DNA from: Typha latifolia
Taxonomy: Eukaryota > Streptophyta > Magnoliopsida > Poales > Typhaceae
Length of the DNA stretch: 64,000 nt
NCBI GenBank assembly: GCA_019914945.1
Contig: CM034099.1
Location: 310,001 to 374,000, forward strand
Direction: 5' to 3'
The position numbers and the translations under genes were made by a program. This document shows positions 37,079 through 50,800 of the stretch, one piece after another. The notes beneath the pieces are model-generated. The model was not told where the DNA came from, searched no databases, and saw nothing but the letters and a program-made list of their open reading frames with translations. The first letter of the stretch is position 1; each line of letters starts with the position of its first letter.

Positions 37079-39136
37079 TTATGGACCACGAGTAGCTCTG
37101 AAACAGAAGCATCCGCCAGAGTGATCCTCAGGAATCATACCACCACCGCGGCTGGTGTCAATCGCCTCCAAGAGCTTCACAACTTCATGCATCTCTGGTC
37201 GTTTATCAGGGTCTGAATCCCAGCATTTCCTCATAATATTTGCCAGCGGATTAGGACAGCAACGGGGTATTTCCGGGCGTAAGTCCTGCAACAAAGATAT
37301 TAAAGTCGATTGAAGACTATTATCCTGATTGAGATATTAGGAGAATTTGCTATGTTAAGTTGATAGATGTTTATAGATGAACAGGAAATTCAGCTACATG
37401 GAGAAACAAGAGGGGGGTATAAGCTACAGCAACAGAGAATTACTCGTCGAACAACAGCTGAGGATACTTCAACAAAGCTGAGATCAGGGTATGGCAGATC
37501 GCAGCAGTATATCTCCCATAAGCATATGCCAAAGCTATAAACATCACATCTTCTGTTGTATGGCTTGCCCTCCAGAACCTACAAAGGCTACGTTGTTAGT
37601 CTGCCTAAATCTGCCGCAAACCTAAGAATAATTTCGTCAGCCAATTTTACAAGACGTTATTGCAGAAAACTGAACAAAGTTAAAAAAAAAAAAAAGAGCA
37701 AATTGAATGGATTTAAGATGTATCATTGTCTTCCAGCATCTGCTTTCCAGAAAGAAAACTTGACGAAACAAAGGAAATAGCACCTCAGGGGCCATGTACC
37801 CAAGAGTACCAGTTTCACCAGTCATGTCCTTAGGATTCTGTGCCTCTACTCGCGCGACACCAAAATCAGCAATTTTGAGAGTTCGATGACTATCCAGCAG
37901 CATGTTCTCAGCCTTAACATCACGATGCACGATCTTTTTGGAATGTAGATAACTCAATCTGGGGAATTAAAATAAAACACTTAAGATTTTATTTTGCCAC
38001 TAAAGCAAAAGCACAATCACAACATAGAAGCTCACCCTCTTGCAAGGTCCAAAGCTAATTGAATCACAGTCTTATAAGCAAGTTTGTTTCGCCGATTTTT
38101 AAACAAATACTGCTTCAATGTTCCACCAGCAAGATACTCAACAACAACACAGCATGCTCTGGCTGGAAGAAGAGAAGTATAGCCATCACTTGCTTGTGGA
38201 ATCTTCAGATCAGATGTTCCCATTGATGCCCCAACAAACTGCAAAAATTCATGCTACTCATCAACCTAACCGATGAAACGAAGAAAGCAGCAATGACACA
38301 GAAGAAAGTGACAGGTTTTATTCCCACCTCCATATTGAGATTGGACCTTGAGTTAGTGAATTAGTGATTAAAAGACAATTGTTTCCGATAATATGGCTCT
38401 AAATGAATTCTTGTATCTGAAATAGAATCATGTCATATTTCTTACTAGTCTGCAGTAATTCCTACCCTTGTAACATTTGGATGGGAAAGCTTATGCCAAA
38501 CAGCAACCTCCTGCCGAAATGATGTTCGAAGAGCAGCTGTTTCGGCATCATTGGCAACCCCATCTTCTCCCCAGTCCAATAGTTTAACTATAATACAAAG
38601 AGGAATATCACCGTTATGGAATGCAAGCTGAGACATAAAGAACTACACATGCATGTGTGGAAATTTAATATTGCAATACATGGACTAATTTATGAAAGAG
38701 AACTAGCTTCATAACTGGGTAGAGAATGTAAAAGTGACGCAAACTCGGAAATGGTTCTATAACAGCAGAATGCAAAATAAACATACTGAGCTTTCAAAAT
38801 TTCTCGAGTACCTGCAACGTCCTGGCCATCATAAGTGCCTCGATAGACAGTACCAAAAGTCCCTTTTGCAACAACGTACCTTATGTCCAGCTTAGATAGA
38901 TCAATTTCCCATTCTAGATTAAGCTTCTGAGAAGCACTCTTTTCCTTAATCCACACCTTAGAGAATGTCTTCTCCAGCTGTATATCCAAGCTCTTGAGAT
39001 CAATCTTATCGGCTCTAACATACATGTCCTTACCACTGGATCCTCCAAGATCCTTCAGTTTAGAATCTGCTCCTCCCTTCTCCATCTTGGCTACAATTCC
39101 TGCGCTCCCATTCTCCTCTGCCCTTCTTATATCCAT
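37079..39136 (-). CDS. Raf-like serine/threonine kinase (MRK1-like, C group)
   Basis: Cytosolic kinase of the plant Raf-like MAPKKK family, subgroup C, similar to Arabidopsis MRK1 and At3g22750. Six exons: 39136-38812, 38587-38466, 38238-38036, 37958-37784, 37578-37444 and 37285-37079, joining in phase to 388 aa. N-terminal region ending in KIDLKSLDIQLEK and EWEIDLSKLDIR precedes the kinase domain. Catalytic features are present: glycine loop GTFGTVYRG (92-100), VKLLDWGEDG with K110, the catalytic loop HRDVKAEN (228-235), DFG (248-250), GTLGYMAPE and DVYSFGICLWE. The C-terminus GCFCFRATRGP matches the family. No missing catalytic residue. Biological substrates cannot be inferred from sequence. 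Confidence 0.95.
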
Positions 39137-40206
39137 GGAGTATTTACAAGAACTCTACAACCCGTTCGATTGAGGAAGATCTGTGATACAAAATTTCGTC
39201 GATTCAACTCTTGATCGGACATAGGGCAATAAAATTTCAATGCCCACCAATGATAATTCAACGTGTAAACGTCAAAACATCAAAATGTAAGTAAGCTTAC
39301 GTTCCAAGATGCCGCCTTTCCGAGGACAGAAAGATTCTTATCCAGTGTGGTGAAGAAAAGATTGAAAATAAAGAAACGGGGATTTCACTTCAAACCCAGA
39401 AATGGGAACGTATAGAATCAGACTCGAAAAAAGAGGAGGGGGAAGAGTAGTAGAGAAGGGAAAATTAGGGAAGTTGATCGATGGGGAATTAAATGAGAGG
39501 AGAGATAGGAAATTGAGTGGAGGAAACGGCGCGAGATTTCTGCCGTAAACGTAGTATTCCATTGGCGGGAAGGAATCAAGGAGAGAAAAACGCCTAATTT
39601 TGGAGACAATACTTTTCTTTGACAAATCATAACCCCCTCGGATTCCTTCTATTTATTCGTGTACTCAGACGTGGGTTGGGTTGGGTTGGGTTGGCCTCAA
39701 ATTGTGATACAATTTTTTCTGAGAATTTTTAGGCCCAACTTCTCAATTGGAGGCCAAGCCTCGTTGTCGGCCCAGGCTCACCACGGTCTGGTTTTTTTTT
39801 TTTGACTCTTTTTTCTTTCTCTTCCCTTTTCAGTTTTAATAAATTAAAATAATAAATTTGGTTCCTTGTTGTCATATGAGCTGTTTCTGTCACTATTCTA
39901 TCAGATAAATAATAACATATTAACATCATAGGAGAATTTGTCATATAACCTCTTTTTTTTTGGAGAAATTTGTCATATAACTTTCGCATTTCTAATCGGA
40001 GATCCTCCCACGTTACAGTATAGATGTTTTCTGGAATTTTGTAGCATATCGTATCTATGATAAAGGTACACTATTCCATTTTTCTCAAACAAATGGTGAA
40101 ATGCAATTAAACACTTCAAAGGGCTTCTTTGTCTTCTCCATCTCTCTCTTTCAGAACAAAAAATTTGAGTGTCGATGATGAAAGAAGGACAAAATTATAA
40201 ACCCAA

Positions 40207-40245
<39 letters not shown>

Positions 40246-41295
40246 GTGCAAACTTGCACTCCGCTCGACTAAGTCAATGACAGCAGTAGAGATAGAAGCA
40301 TTCAATTTAAAAAGTCCAATAAAAATATTTGCCTTACTCATAGCCAGACATGTGAGGCAAATTTTTAATCGCAGAACCCAGTAAAATCTTTCCAAGGTTT
40401 CACCTTCCATTGTTGTTTCGTCTGGTTCTCAATTTCCTGTGTGTGCTTTCCTCTTGGCCAGCACCAAAGACACATAAAACAGGGAAGATAGAGAAAGGGA
40501 GAAAGATTGTTGCAAAAATGGGGTGAGAGGTGATCGTGAAAGGCAGCTGCTTGTCCGAATCCCAAGTCGTTATCTTGGCCGATGGTATGCTTCTTTTCCA
40601 TAAAGATTGGATATTTTTCCCCTTCTGACTTCATTGCGAGCTTTTCTTCTGTAGTTCATTTGTGATAAGAAAGACTCATTGGTTTTGCTTAGAGAACTTT
40701 AATGTTAATCAGTTGCAGTGAATCCAACTTCTTTGTTATTCTTGATGATTGAATAATGGTGGTAATGGTTGTTGAGATCTCGATTGGCATCAATATGTCA
40801 CCAATTGTTTTTACTTGAAAACTGAAAGGAGAATCATAATAGAAAACAACGAGATAGGAAGTACAGAAGAGAAGTGACCAGGGATATGTTAATAGATATG
40901 TTAATATTGTGCTTAACCACTTTGTTTGTTTGTCCATCAAAAGAAATTTATGGACTTTTTGTTTTCTTGTTCCACTTTCTTCACCCATTTAAATTGTCTT
41001 CACTCTGCATTTGGTATGCGAACAAAAATACAGAACCTTAATGTGACTTATTCTCCTCCTCCAAGGTTTCTCTGCCATAAATCTTTTTTTTTTCTTTTTT
41101 AAATCTTTGTGATCCTTTGAAATGTCTTCTGTCTTCTTTATTTGTCATTGGATATAAATTAACATCTAGTAAATGCTCACATCAACAGAGTTTAGCTCTT
41201 CTTGTGGCTTGGATCTATCACTTAATTCCTGACTGGTCCAAACCGGATTGTGTCTGCCATTCATAACAGATTGTTTAAATTGCTTGGTCGGAATC
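39137..41295. other. Divergent intergenic region, Raf kinase / NET1 paralog
   Basis: The Raf kinase (-) and the truncated NET1 (+) are divergently transcribed from this 2.2-kb region. It holds a GTTGG run (about 39670-39692), a T run at about 39790 and a GA run at about 40210-40241. Sequence at about 40440-40590 resembles the 5' UTR segment upstream of the full NET1 gene (46160-46435), so it is probably the duplicated NET1 leader. Confidence 0.6.
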
Positions 41296-43489
41296 ATGGC
41301 AACTTTATCACATTCCGAATCAAGACGCCAGCACTCATGGAGCCCAAAGAACTCCAAGTGGCTTCAGGACAATCTTACAGGTATTCGGCCATTTCATCCT
41401 TCTTTTTGGTGTCTGAGTAATCTACGATGTCCTGACTAATGTGTATAAAGTTTGAATTGATTTTTTTCCCATCTTTCTGCAACGATGTTTCTCTCTGCAT
41501 ATTATCTCAAGCAACACTACTCTGCATTATTATAATGTTTCCTTATTGTAAAAGTGCACTCAATAGGAAAAATAATGTTACTTGAAGAAAAGAGATAAAA
41601 GAGGCACAAAACGCCCGCCATATCTTAATAACGCTTGCTTAGATCACTTCTCAGTAATAAGGACAAGCTGATAATTTGGTATCCCCTTCTGTCATTTGCT
41701 ATTATTGCTTTATTGGGAATTTTTGTTGGCCTGCCTATTCGAGTGATAAATATACTTTCATAAAGAGGTTCATTAGTCACTTGTTGAGAAGGAGTCCAGT
41801 AATAGCAAAACATACTAGATTAGGTTGTGTTTGGTAGAAGAGACAAGGTTCAATTTAATGAAATAAGATGGACTAATGTAGCTTAATTCTCTAACTTCTT
41901 AATTAAAAAAAGTAGTAGATGAGCTGATGATTGTCCTACTTCTAAAATCTTTCCTTTAATCCAGTTGAAAGTCGAAAAGGTTAAGTACATATAAAATTTA
42001 GTGCCTTCTCTTGGGAAATATTATTCAACATTGTGAATTTAACCCAAGTTATTTCTCTTTTATCTACTGGATGGTCTTCTCAGAAACTAAAAGAATGCTC
42101 TTTCCTGATACAGATATGGACAAGAAGGTTAAAACAATGTTCAAACTGGTAGAAGGAGATGCTGATTCCTTTGAGAGGAGTGCAGAAATGTACCATAAGA
42201 AACACCCTGAGCTTATGAAATTAGTTGAGGAGTTCCACCGAGGATACCGTGCTTTAGCAGAAAAATATGATCATGCAACCGGAGCTCTTCGTCTGGCTCA
42301 TCGAACTTTTGCTGAAGCATCTCCAAATCAAATCCCAGCTTTGCATGATGAGTCACCATCCAGTTCTTCTGGCAATGAGGTGGAGCCCCACAGTCCTGAG
42401 AATGAAATGCCATCATCAAGAGAGGTTAAAGAGAAAGACAATCTGAATAATGAGATAAAAGGTCTACAAAAAGAAATATCTTGTTTATCAACAGAGATTC
42501 AAAATCTGAAGGACCGAATTGCGTCAGAATCTGAACGTGCTGACAAAGCTGAAAGTGAAGCCCAAAGCCTCAAAGACAAACTCTTGCATATATATTCCGA
42601 GAAAGACGCAGCTCTTTCTCAATATCAGCTATCCGCCGAGAGATTATCTAATTTGGAGAATCTACTCTCCAACACCCAGAATGACTTCAAGAAGCTCACT
42701 GATGATATGGAAATAGAAGTCGAGAAGCTAAGTAATGCTGAAAAGCTCAACCATTCGCTACAGTTGGAACTGGATATGTTGGAGCAGAAAGTAAAGGTGC
42801 AGGAGCAAGATCTTAAACAAAAGCAAGAGGACATAAAAGATGCTGAGAACAAACACAACTGTATGGATCTTGAGATATCAGTTCTTATCACGCTTCTAAG
42901 GCAAATAGGACTGGATGTAGCAGATCTAAGATCACAAAAATGTGTTCTTGAGCTGCAACTTGAGAATAGAGTCAATGAATTGTCTGATTTCCAGAACAAG
43001 AATCACGAACTCTCTGGGATGAATGAACAACTAAGGCAAGGAGTACAAATAAGCAACCGAAGGGCACAAGTATTGAAGTCTGAAATGGAGGTTCTAAGTG
43101 GAAAATTGGAGGACTTACAAGAACGTTACCAGACATCACAAGATGAAATTTGCAGCTTGATTGAGAAAAATCAGTCCTTGTCAAAGGAATTCTGTATTTT
43201 GATGGCAAGATACAATGGGCTGGAAGAAGAAAACAGCACCCTCATTGCAGAGGGAATGATGCTGGAACATCTATACTTGTTCTTCAGAAGTCTTAACAAT
43301 GAGAGAGCATCAGAGTTCCAGTTGATTAGCAATGAGATGGATGCTCTTCATTTAGTCATGAATGACCTTGACCATAAGGTCAGCGAACTGAGCAGAAAAG
43401 ATAGAGTGCTAGAATTGGAAAATATGCGCGTCAAGCAGTCCGTTGTTCACTTGGATGAGCTCTGGACTCGATTAAATCTGCTGATCTGA
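41296..43489 (+). CDS. Truncated NETWORKED 1 (NET1/KIP1-like) paralog
   Basis: A shortened tandem copy of the NET1 gene at 47.8-54.6 kb. Exons 41296-41380 and 42114-43489 give an open product of 486 aa. It keeps the N-terminal NAB actin-binding region ([48 protein letters not shown]) and part of the coiled coil. Two internal segments are gone relative to the full copy. One is the linker after VEPHSPE. The larger joins QKQEDIKD directly to [13 protein letters not shown], removing what corresponds to about 49907-51664 of the full gene, including intron 2. The frame ends with [10 protein letters not shown]; diverged coiled-coil sequence continues out of frame. Like the full copy it lacks the WWDSHI motif. 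It could be expressed as a short NAB protein or be a recent pseudogene. Confidence 0.8.
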
Positions 43490-43850
43490 ACATAATTAGA
43501 TATGTTTGTCAAGAGTTGAGCCTTGAAAGCGAAAGTTGACTGAGGCTGTTGATAAAATAGTATTTTCAGCTATCAGAAGCAAACAGAAAAAAAAACAAAT
43601 ATTCAGTCCTTGTAAGAGAAGAGCATAGAATTGTGCAAAGTTGAGGCTCTTCGGCTAGAAAATAAATTCTCCAGATTATCTGAATGGAAAGCCCACAGGG
43701 ATCATGAGATTGAGTGCCTTCAAGAAAATGAGGTGCTGAGGATAGATTGATAGACTGCAGGAGGCTGGAGGTCTCATAAACGGAACAGAGCATCTGACAT
43801 GTCAACAGCAGAAAGAGAAAGATATTGGATCAATGTGAAAGAGAAATTCT
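43490..43850 (+). pseudogene. Frameshifted remnant of NET1 coiled-coil tail
   Basis: Sequence after the truncated NET1 stop still aligns with the full copy at about 52310-52760 (for example CTATCAGAAGCAAACAGA and AGAATTGTGCAAAGT) but carries several frame changes and stops. It marks the decayed rest of the tandem copy; no matching remnant of the last exon was recognised. Confidence 0.75.
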
Positions 43851-46800
43851 AAGCTACGTTTTTCGTGGATCTTGAGCCATAAAGCTTGACTACCAATTCT
43901 TCCTGGTTTGCTTAGACTCAGATAGATCATGTTAACTAAATTATGGCTCAGCTGAGCATTATGGTCTTCGCTGTGCCACGGCGTCAGGTAAGATTGTCCA
44001 GAGCTACATGTATTCCTACCGATAATTTCATCGTGAAGGTCAGCATTAATCACTGATAAAAGAGTGAACTTCAAGAAACATTTCATGGAGAGGAGAACTC
44101 ATACCGGTGGACCTCCTCGTTTTCTTGATCATGGGATTGCAATTTTATAGAGACAAAGATTGCAGAAGGCCCAGACCGAGCCCAGGGGACCAAGCTCGTC
44201 TTGCTTCAATCTAACCTTAAGAGACTGGAGCCTCTCCTATTTCGGACTAATGCAAATGTAATTTTGATAGTAATAGTAAAACAAATTTGTTTGAGTTCTG
44301 ACAGAATTATCAAAACCCATCACTTCTTTCGTTTGCTGTTCATGATTTCTACAGCTAGATTAAACAACTAAGCATTATCAACAGCAGACAAGAGAGATAA
44401 AAGAACCGACCAGATTGGTTGTTATCCAGAAATCTCTCCTATCATTAGGTCACAACAAATCTACAATGCTAAAAGTTTTGCCGTAGTTTTCCTTGTATTC
44501 CAGGCGCAATAAAAGTTGTTTAAGCCCCCACTTCGTTATCCAGAATCAATCAAGCATGTTGCACGCATCATGGTGATGTGGGTTCGCATTTTGGTCCGCA
44601 TGTCAGGCCACAAAAATTCTGTCTCTTTCTAGCCGAAAGGTTACTTACTCTTATCAATACTCCCAACTTGATTCCTGCTGACGTGTACTGCTTCTCCTAC
44701 CCAACTACCATTTAACTCCTCGAGGTTGTGGTGATCCCTACGAACGAATTAATATCTTGGCCAGCACGAAGATGCCATAACTACTCTACTCATGCATGTA
44801 ACACCGCAATGGTATAATCTATAGTAAAATCCACTTCACATAGAAACTCTCAATGCTTAATAAGATTAATATAGTCGTACTTGGTACATGCATCTAATTG
44901 AAGTCAACACATATATACTCAAATCCATGAGCTAGAGTATGTGTATCCCGGTGGCTCTAAAGCGGGTTACATTAGCTATTAAATATTTATATGGCAGATC
45001 CAGAGGAAGACGTGTTGCACATAAAAGAGATGCTTAGAATATATGATTTCATATATACATATGTATATATATATATTTGCTAGCTGAGGCAGCCCCCATC
45101 ACCTGGCACAAGAAAGTATGGGTTCGAACCAGCGATTACACCTTAGCTACGTCTTAATCAGATGGTTATATTATTAACTTGTTATAATTTGGTGTCATTA
45201 ATGTGTATAATTCCGTGTCAAAATTGTCATCTCCTCTCCGCACTTATTATTTTGACACAAGACAATGAAAGAGATGTTGGGGAAGTGATGATATATTAGA
45301 GAATTTTACCACACGGTGTTAGTTTCTGCATGCGACTCACACCAGAAACGTGGGCACGTGAGATCCTGCGTGGGCCCGACTAACTTTAACCGCGCGCCGA
45401 CGGCGCCACCGCCCACCTTTCGAAATTCCACCAGAGGATCAATTCAGTTGTCAAACGCCCAAGGTATTGTGCGAAACTACCAAATTGCCATCCTTGAGAT
45501 TTTAAGGAGTACAATAATAATATAATAATAAAATTCTCTTCTACTTGGTGGAGAAATATGATTATGCTCCTCCATTAGTCTTAGAAGAAGTCCAAAATGT
45601 AGTCTACACAATAAGGTACCAAATTTGTAGCCTATCAATTGGGAAAGAGCTTGTCCAAATTGACCAGCTCAATTAGGTTGGGGAACTTCTCTTCAATACG
45701 AAAATCCAAATGCTCGAGAATATTTCTATCAAGTAGTATCTTTTTGTGATATTATTGTAGGGGTATCTTTTCTTCATTTTATTTTCATTTAATAATTATA
45801 GTGGGCTAGAAACCAGGGGTTCCAGTTTCAAGGACTAGATTGTAAATAAGGCTAAGTTGAAGGTCCCTTTTAAGCAAAGACAGCACAAGAAACAAACAAA
45901 ATTGCATCCGTGGGGCATTCTAGTAAATCAAACTATACTGAAGCCTCTTTGATGATGGCCCCACTCTTCCTCAAGGAAAGAAATACCCCGAAAAAGGATG
46001 AGAGAGAGGAAAAAGGAAACCATGGAGAGTTGCATTCCTCTTGGTCAAATCAACGACAGTAGTAGAGATGGAAGCATTCAATAGAGCCGTTTCCCTTAGG
46101 CTTATCTTTGCCTTGCCCATTGCCAGACCCATGAGACAATTTTAATCTCATATATGATCATATCTTTCGCAAAGTCCAATAGTTCCTGAGAACCAACAAT
46201 ATATCCAAGATTTCACCCTTCTTTCGACGTTTCGTCGCCTCCTGCTTCTCCGCCGCTCCTCCTTTTTCCTGTGTGCAGCCTCTGCTTGTCTCTTGCAAAC
46301 ACGAACAGAGGCAGAGAGAAGAAGAGATTGAGAGAGATTGTTCCGAAAATGGGGTGAGAGATGGACGAGAATAGCAGCTGGGCTCCATCATGGCGGCTGC
46401 TTATCTGATCCCCCCTCGTCTTCGTGGACGAGATGGTATGTTCCCCCTCTAAAGATTTGATCTTTTTCCTTTTTTGGTGAAAACCCAGTTCTTATGTTTT
46501 TTTTTATTGAGATATTTTTAGTCGTTTATTCAGGTTTTTCTCTGATTTTTTATTCCAATGGTGGTTTGAAGCTTCTTGATGCAAAGATTTATTAGCTTTG
46601 CTTAAACAATCTTATGTTCACCAATTGGACTGAAACTAACGTTTTGTTCTTCTTAATGGTTGGCTTGGTTGACTCTCGGTTGTAATGGGTTGTTGAGATC
46701 TCGATTGGCAGAAAACTTATTAACTACTTTTAATAATAAAAACGGACCATATTGTCTTCTTCCTCATCTGTCTCCTTGCATGTGTTTCTTCTTGGACATT

Positions 46801-47848
46801 GGCTTTAATATAAGCAATCTTCTTTTATAATGCCAAATCAATTTTTCTTTCTTTAATTAAATTGTTTGTTTTAACTCGTCCATTCTTCCTGCAACAGTCG
46901 GAATCTTTTCCAGTAAGGAAAATAGGAATTTGAGCAGGATTGAGTCTCGCAATTCTGATATATATTCTTACTGCCAATTTCCTGGTAAGTTTATTTTTCT
47001 CACTACCTTAGTAGATGCCTTTTCTTAAAGCATGTTCCTGCTAAAATCCGAACCCAGGAATATCATATCATCATCAGTAGATTATTTAGTACATTTTCAG
47101 TATAAAGAAACTAGATAATTGAGCTTAATTCCACCATCATCCACATTATTTTCATTGTCGCCATTTTTTTTCTTATTAAAAAAATCAATATAGAAAGCAA
47201 GGAGAAATCAAAAGGACAAAAAAAGTTCCTCTAGGAAGTAATATTGATAGAAAATAACAGCAGACAAATAGTCAAGGACATGCCCGTAGTGTGCTTAAAC
47301 CACTTTGTTTATCAATCAAGAGAAAGTTCTCAACTTTTCATTTCCTCTGTAGTCTGTACCTTTTTCACTTTCTTCTTTCTTCTCTCATTTTTCTTCTCAT
47401 TTCATTTTTTTAATGTTTTTAAACAGAATATAAAAACTTAATGTAGCTGTCGAAGTTTTGAACTTCACTTTTTCTGGACATGGCTGACGACTAACATGTA
47501 AATTTACTTTGTAATAATATTTTCTAGTATTTTATGCTTCCTGAATCAGATCTTCAGATATATGATTTTTATGTTTCTTTCCCTGAATCTGAGAATTTCT
47601 TTTCCTCCTTCATAAAGATGTTTTCTTGCTGCTTTCTGACATGTCTCCTCTGTCATACATGGCTATTAATCAGAGTGGCAAGTATGGGATTTGGATTTCA
47701 CGATCAGATACAAGATTAGTACATCTATTAAATGTACACATCAATAGAGTGTAGCTCTTCTTGTGGCTTGGATCTATCACTTAGTTCTTTGTCGGCCCAA
47801 AATTGATGCGTTTATAGATCAAAACAGATTGTTTGCTTGCTTGGATTC
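43851..47848. other. Intergenic region and probable 5' leader of NET1
   Basis: 43851-46100 has no supported gene; it is mostly AT-rich, with GC-richer sequence at about 45345-45425. The pattern TAGCTGAGGCAG followed by GGTTCGAACC at about 45081-45130 resembles tRNA-type A and B boxes but is too weak to call a SINE. 46150-46437 looks like a non-coding first exon of NET1, ending GAGATG|GTATGTT. 46898-46983 may be a second leader exon (CAACAG acceptor, GTAAG donor). A segment shared with the truncated copy (GTAGCTCTTCTTGTGGCTTG at 47750) precedes the ATG. Confidence 0.55.
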
Positions 47849-50800
47849 ATGGCTACTTCATCACATTCTGAACTAAAACGCCTGTACTCATGGAGCCCAA
47901 AGAATTCCAAGTGGCTTCAGGACAATCTTACAGGTAATAGGCCATCTCACATTTTCTTTCTTATATTTGAGGATAGGTTACATACTGAGTGTTGTGCATA
48001 AACCATAATGTTACTGATAAAAGAAGTTTGGAAGAAGTGTAGGACTTGATTGTCAGATATAGTTTTTATAAGTTGGAACTTTCCATTTGGATGCTGGCAG
48101 CTGATTGCAACTTTTAGTAGTGGTCATTGTTTATGCTTCATATTCATTTCTCTCTATTTTTCTCCATGTAGAACAAATATCTTTAGTAACTGGCTATCTG
48201 ATAGAATCTGACCTGGCATTGAATCATGTAAGTAAGAGAGAATCCAACTAGAGCAAGCAAATTGACTCTTCAGCATCTCATCATTATTGAGTTACCTACA
48301 TCATGTGTCATGCGATGCTAAGAGTATGACTGCTGAAAGATGAAACTCTAAAATAACTTCTATTTAAATCTTTGAGGAGAGTGACCAAGGGTAAAACCTT
48401 TAAATTGTCATACTGAAAGATACTTGAACAGAAGATGCTTTAGGGAGAATGACGGGAGGAATGTGAGCCTGTTGACGATTACCTAAGATGGCAGCTGATC
48501 TGTCTGGCAATCGTTTATAACGACACATCTGATGTGTTGCATGATGAACTGCATATATTTAAAGAGCTTTGAGTAAACTTTCCAAACAGAAAACATGGCT
48601 CTTCAGCTCCAATCTATATCTAATTACTTAAAAATGAGAGAGATAAGTGGGGAAAAACCCAGTTATTCCAGTTCATAAATATGCAGTGTCAGATATAGAA
48701 GTGAACGCAGTTAAAATTGCAATTGATTGTTTATCAAGTTGCTAATGTTATTCTGATTTCAATGAAATACTATTTTTTCTTACAGTAATCTCTTATCTAG
48801 CTAATAGACTAGCTGACACTAAAATGCAACATGGAACTCGAGCTGTTTCTCTTTTATCTACAGAATTATCTTTCCAAAACTAAAGGGATGTGCTTTTTCT
48901 GAGACAGATATGGACAAGAAGGTTAAAACAATGATCAGAATTTTAGAAGGAGATGATGATTCCTTTGCAAAGAGAGCGGAGATGTACTATAAGAAACGGC
49001 CTGAGCTTATGAAAATAGTGGAGGAGTTCCACGGAGCATATCATGCTTTAGCAGAAAGATATGATCACGCAACCGGAGCGCTTCGTGTGGCTCATCGAAC
49101 TATGGCTGGAGCATTTCCATATCACATCCCCTTAGCATTGCCTGATGAGTCACCATCCAGTACTGCTGGCAATGTGGAACCCCACACTCCTGGAATTCCT
49201 CCACCTGTTCGTGCACCATTTGGTTCAGATGATCTACAAAAGGATGCATCAGGTGTGTCCTCACAATCCCCTTCTATTAAAAAGAATGAGATGTATTCTG
49301 AAGAAACTGATGCTTTACCAAGCAGGAAAGATCTGAAGCAGTTGAATGAAATTCTTTCAGGTGGTGAAGGAACATCTCATGCAAACTTATCTGAAGGAAG
49401 AGTGAGAAAAGGCCTTAATATCCAAGTGGAAGGCACAAAAGGATTTGAACATAAACATCGCAAGTCCAAAGACTTCAGGAAACAAGAACCCAAGGAGAAA
49501 GAAGATCTGAGTGATGAGATAAGAAGTATGAAACGAGAAATGTCTCATTTATCCACAGATATACAGAATCTGAAAGACCAGATAGCATCGGAATCTGAAC
49601 GTGCTAATAAAGCTGAAAGTGAAACCCAAAGTCTGAAGGACGCCCTCTCGCATTTGTCCTCCGAGAAGGAATCAGCTCTTCTTCAACATCAGCTATCCTC
49701 CAAGAGGTTATCTAATTTGGAGTATCTACTCTCTAACACCCAGAATGACTTCAAGAAGCTCACTGATGATATGGCAAGGGAAGTGGAGAAGCTAAACAGT
49801 GCTGAAAAGCTCAACCAGACACTACAGTTGGAGCTGGATATGTTAGAGCAGAAAGTAAATGTGCAGGAGCAAGAGTTTAAACAAAAGCAAGATGAGACGA
49901 AAGATCTCCACATTAGCCTAGAAGAAGAATTCCGGCAACGGATGGAGGCTGAAATGGCTCTCCTCTCTGTGGAGAAATTGTACTTCCAGTCTCAGCAAGA
50001 AGTGAAGAGGTTGATTTTAGAGATCCAAAAATTGAGTGAGCAGTTGAATGAGGTGGAGCAGAGGAAGGCGGACTTAGAGGATACAGTGTGCAAGATTAAG
50101 GAGGAAATTAATAACCTAAAGGAACAAAATGCCTCTTCTGACCTGATGATAGAAAATCTCAGAAGTGAAGTAAACTTGTTGAAGGAAATGAAAGAGAAAC
50201 TTGAAAATGAATTGTGTTTCCATGTAGGAGAAAATGTAGATCTTCAGCAGGATCTGTTTCATCAGAAAGAAGAAAGAAATGATCTAGAACAGAAAGCCCA
50301 AAGACTAAAGGAGCAAATTGAGGGACTCACAAATAAGATTGAAACACTCCAGATGTTGGTAGAAGAGTTGCAGAATGGTAACATTGAACTGAAAGAGATA
50401 TGCAGGAAGTATGAAATGGAAAAAGACCTTCTTTCAGAAAAGCTAAAAGATATGGAGAAAGTTTCTCGAAAGAGTAGAGTCCTGGAAAATTCTCTTTCAG
50501 ATGCAAATGTTGAAATAAGATCTTTGAGAGAGAGGATAACAGCACTCGAAGCTGCATGGAAATCTCTCAACAATGAGATCTCCACACATATTTATGAAAA
50601 GCGTAATATGGTTGCCCAGGTAGAGAACCTTGTTCAGGATATTGAAAACATATCAGTGAAAAATTCCAGCTTGGAGAAATTGTTATCTGATGTAAATGCT
50701 GAACTCGACCTTTTGAATGCAAAGTTGCAAGACTCTGAAGAATCCCGCCATGTTCTCCTTACTCGTAACTCCATCCTGCTTGCCGAAAGGGATACTCTTC

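Noticed and set aside
45065..45140. Possible tRNA gene or SINE head (TAGCTGAGGCAG followed by GGTTCGAACC)
   Set aside because: No cloverleaf could be formed by eye, the A box is weak, and no 3' tail or target duplication was seen.
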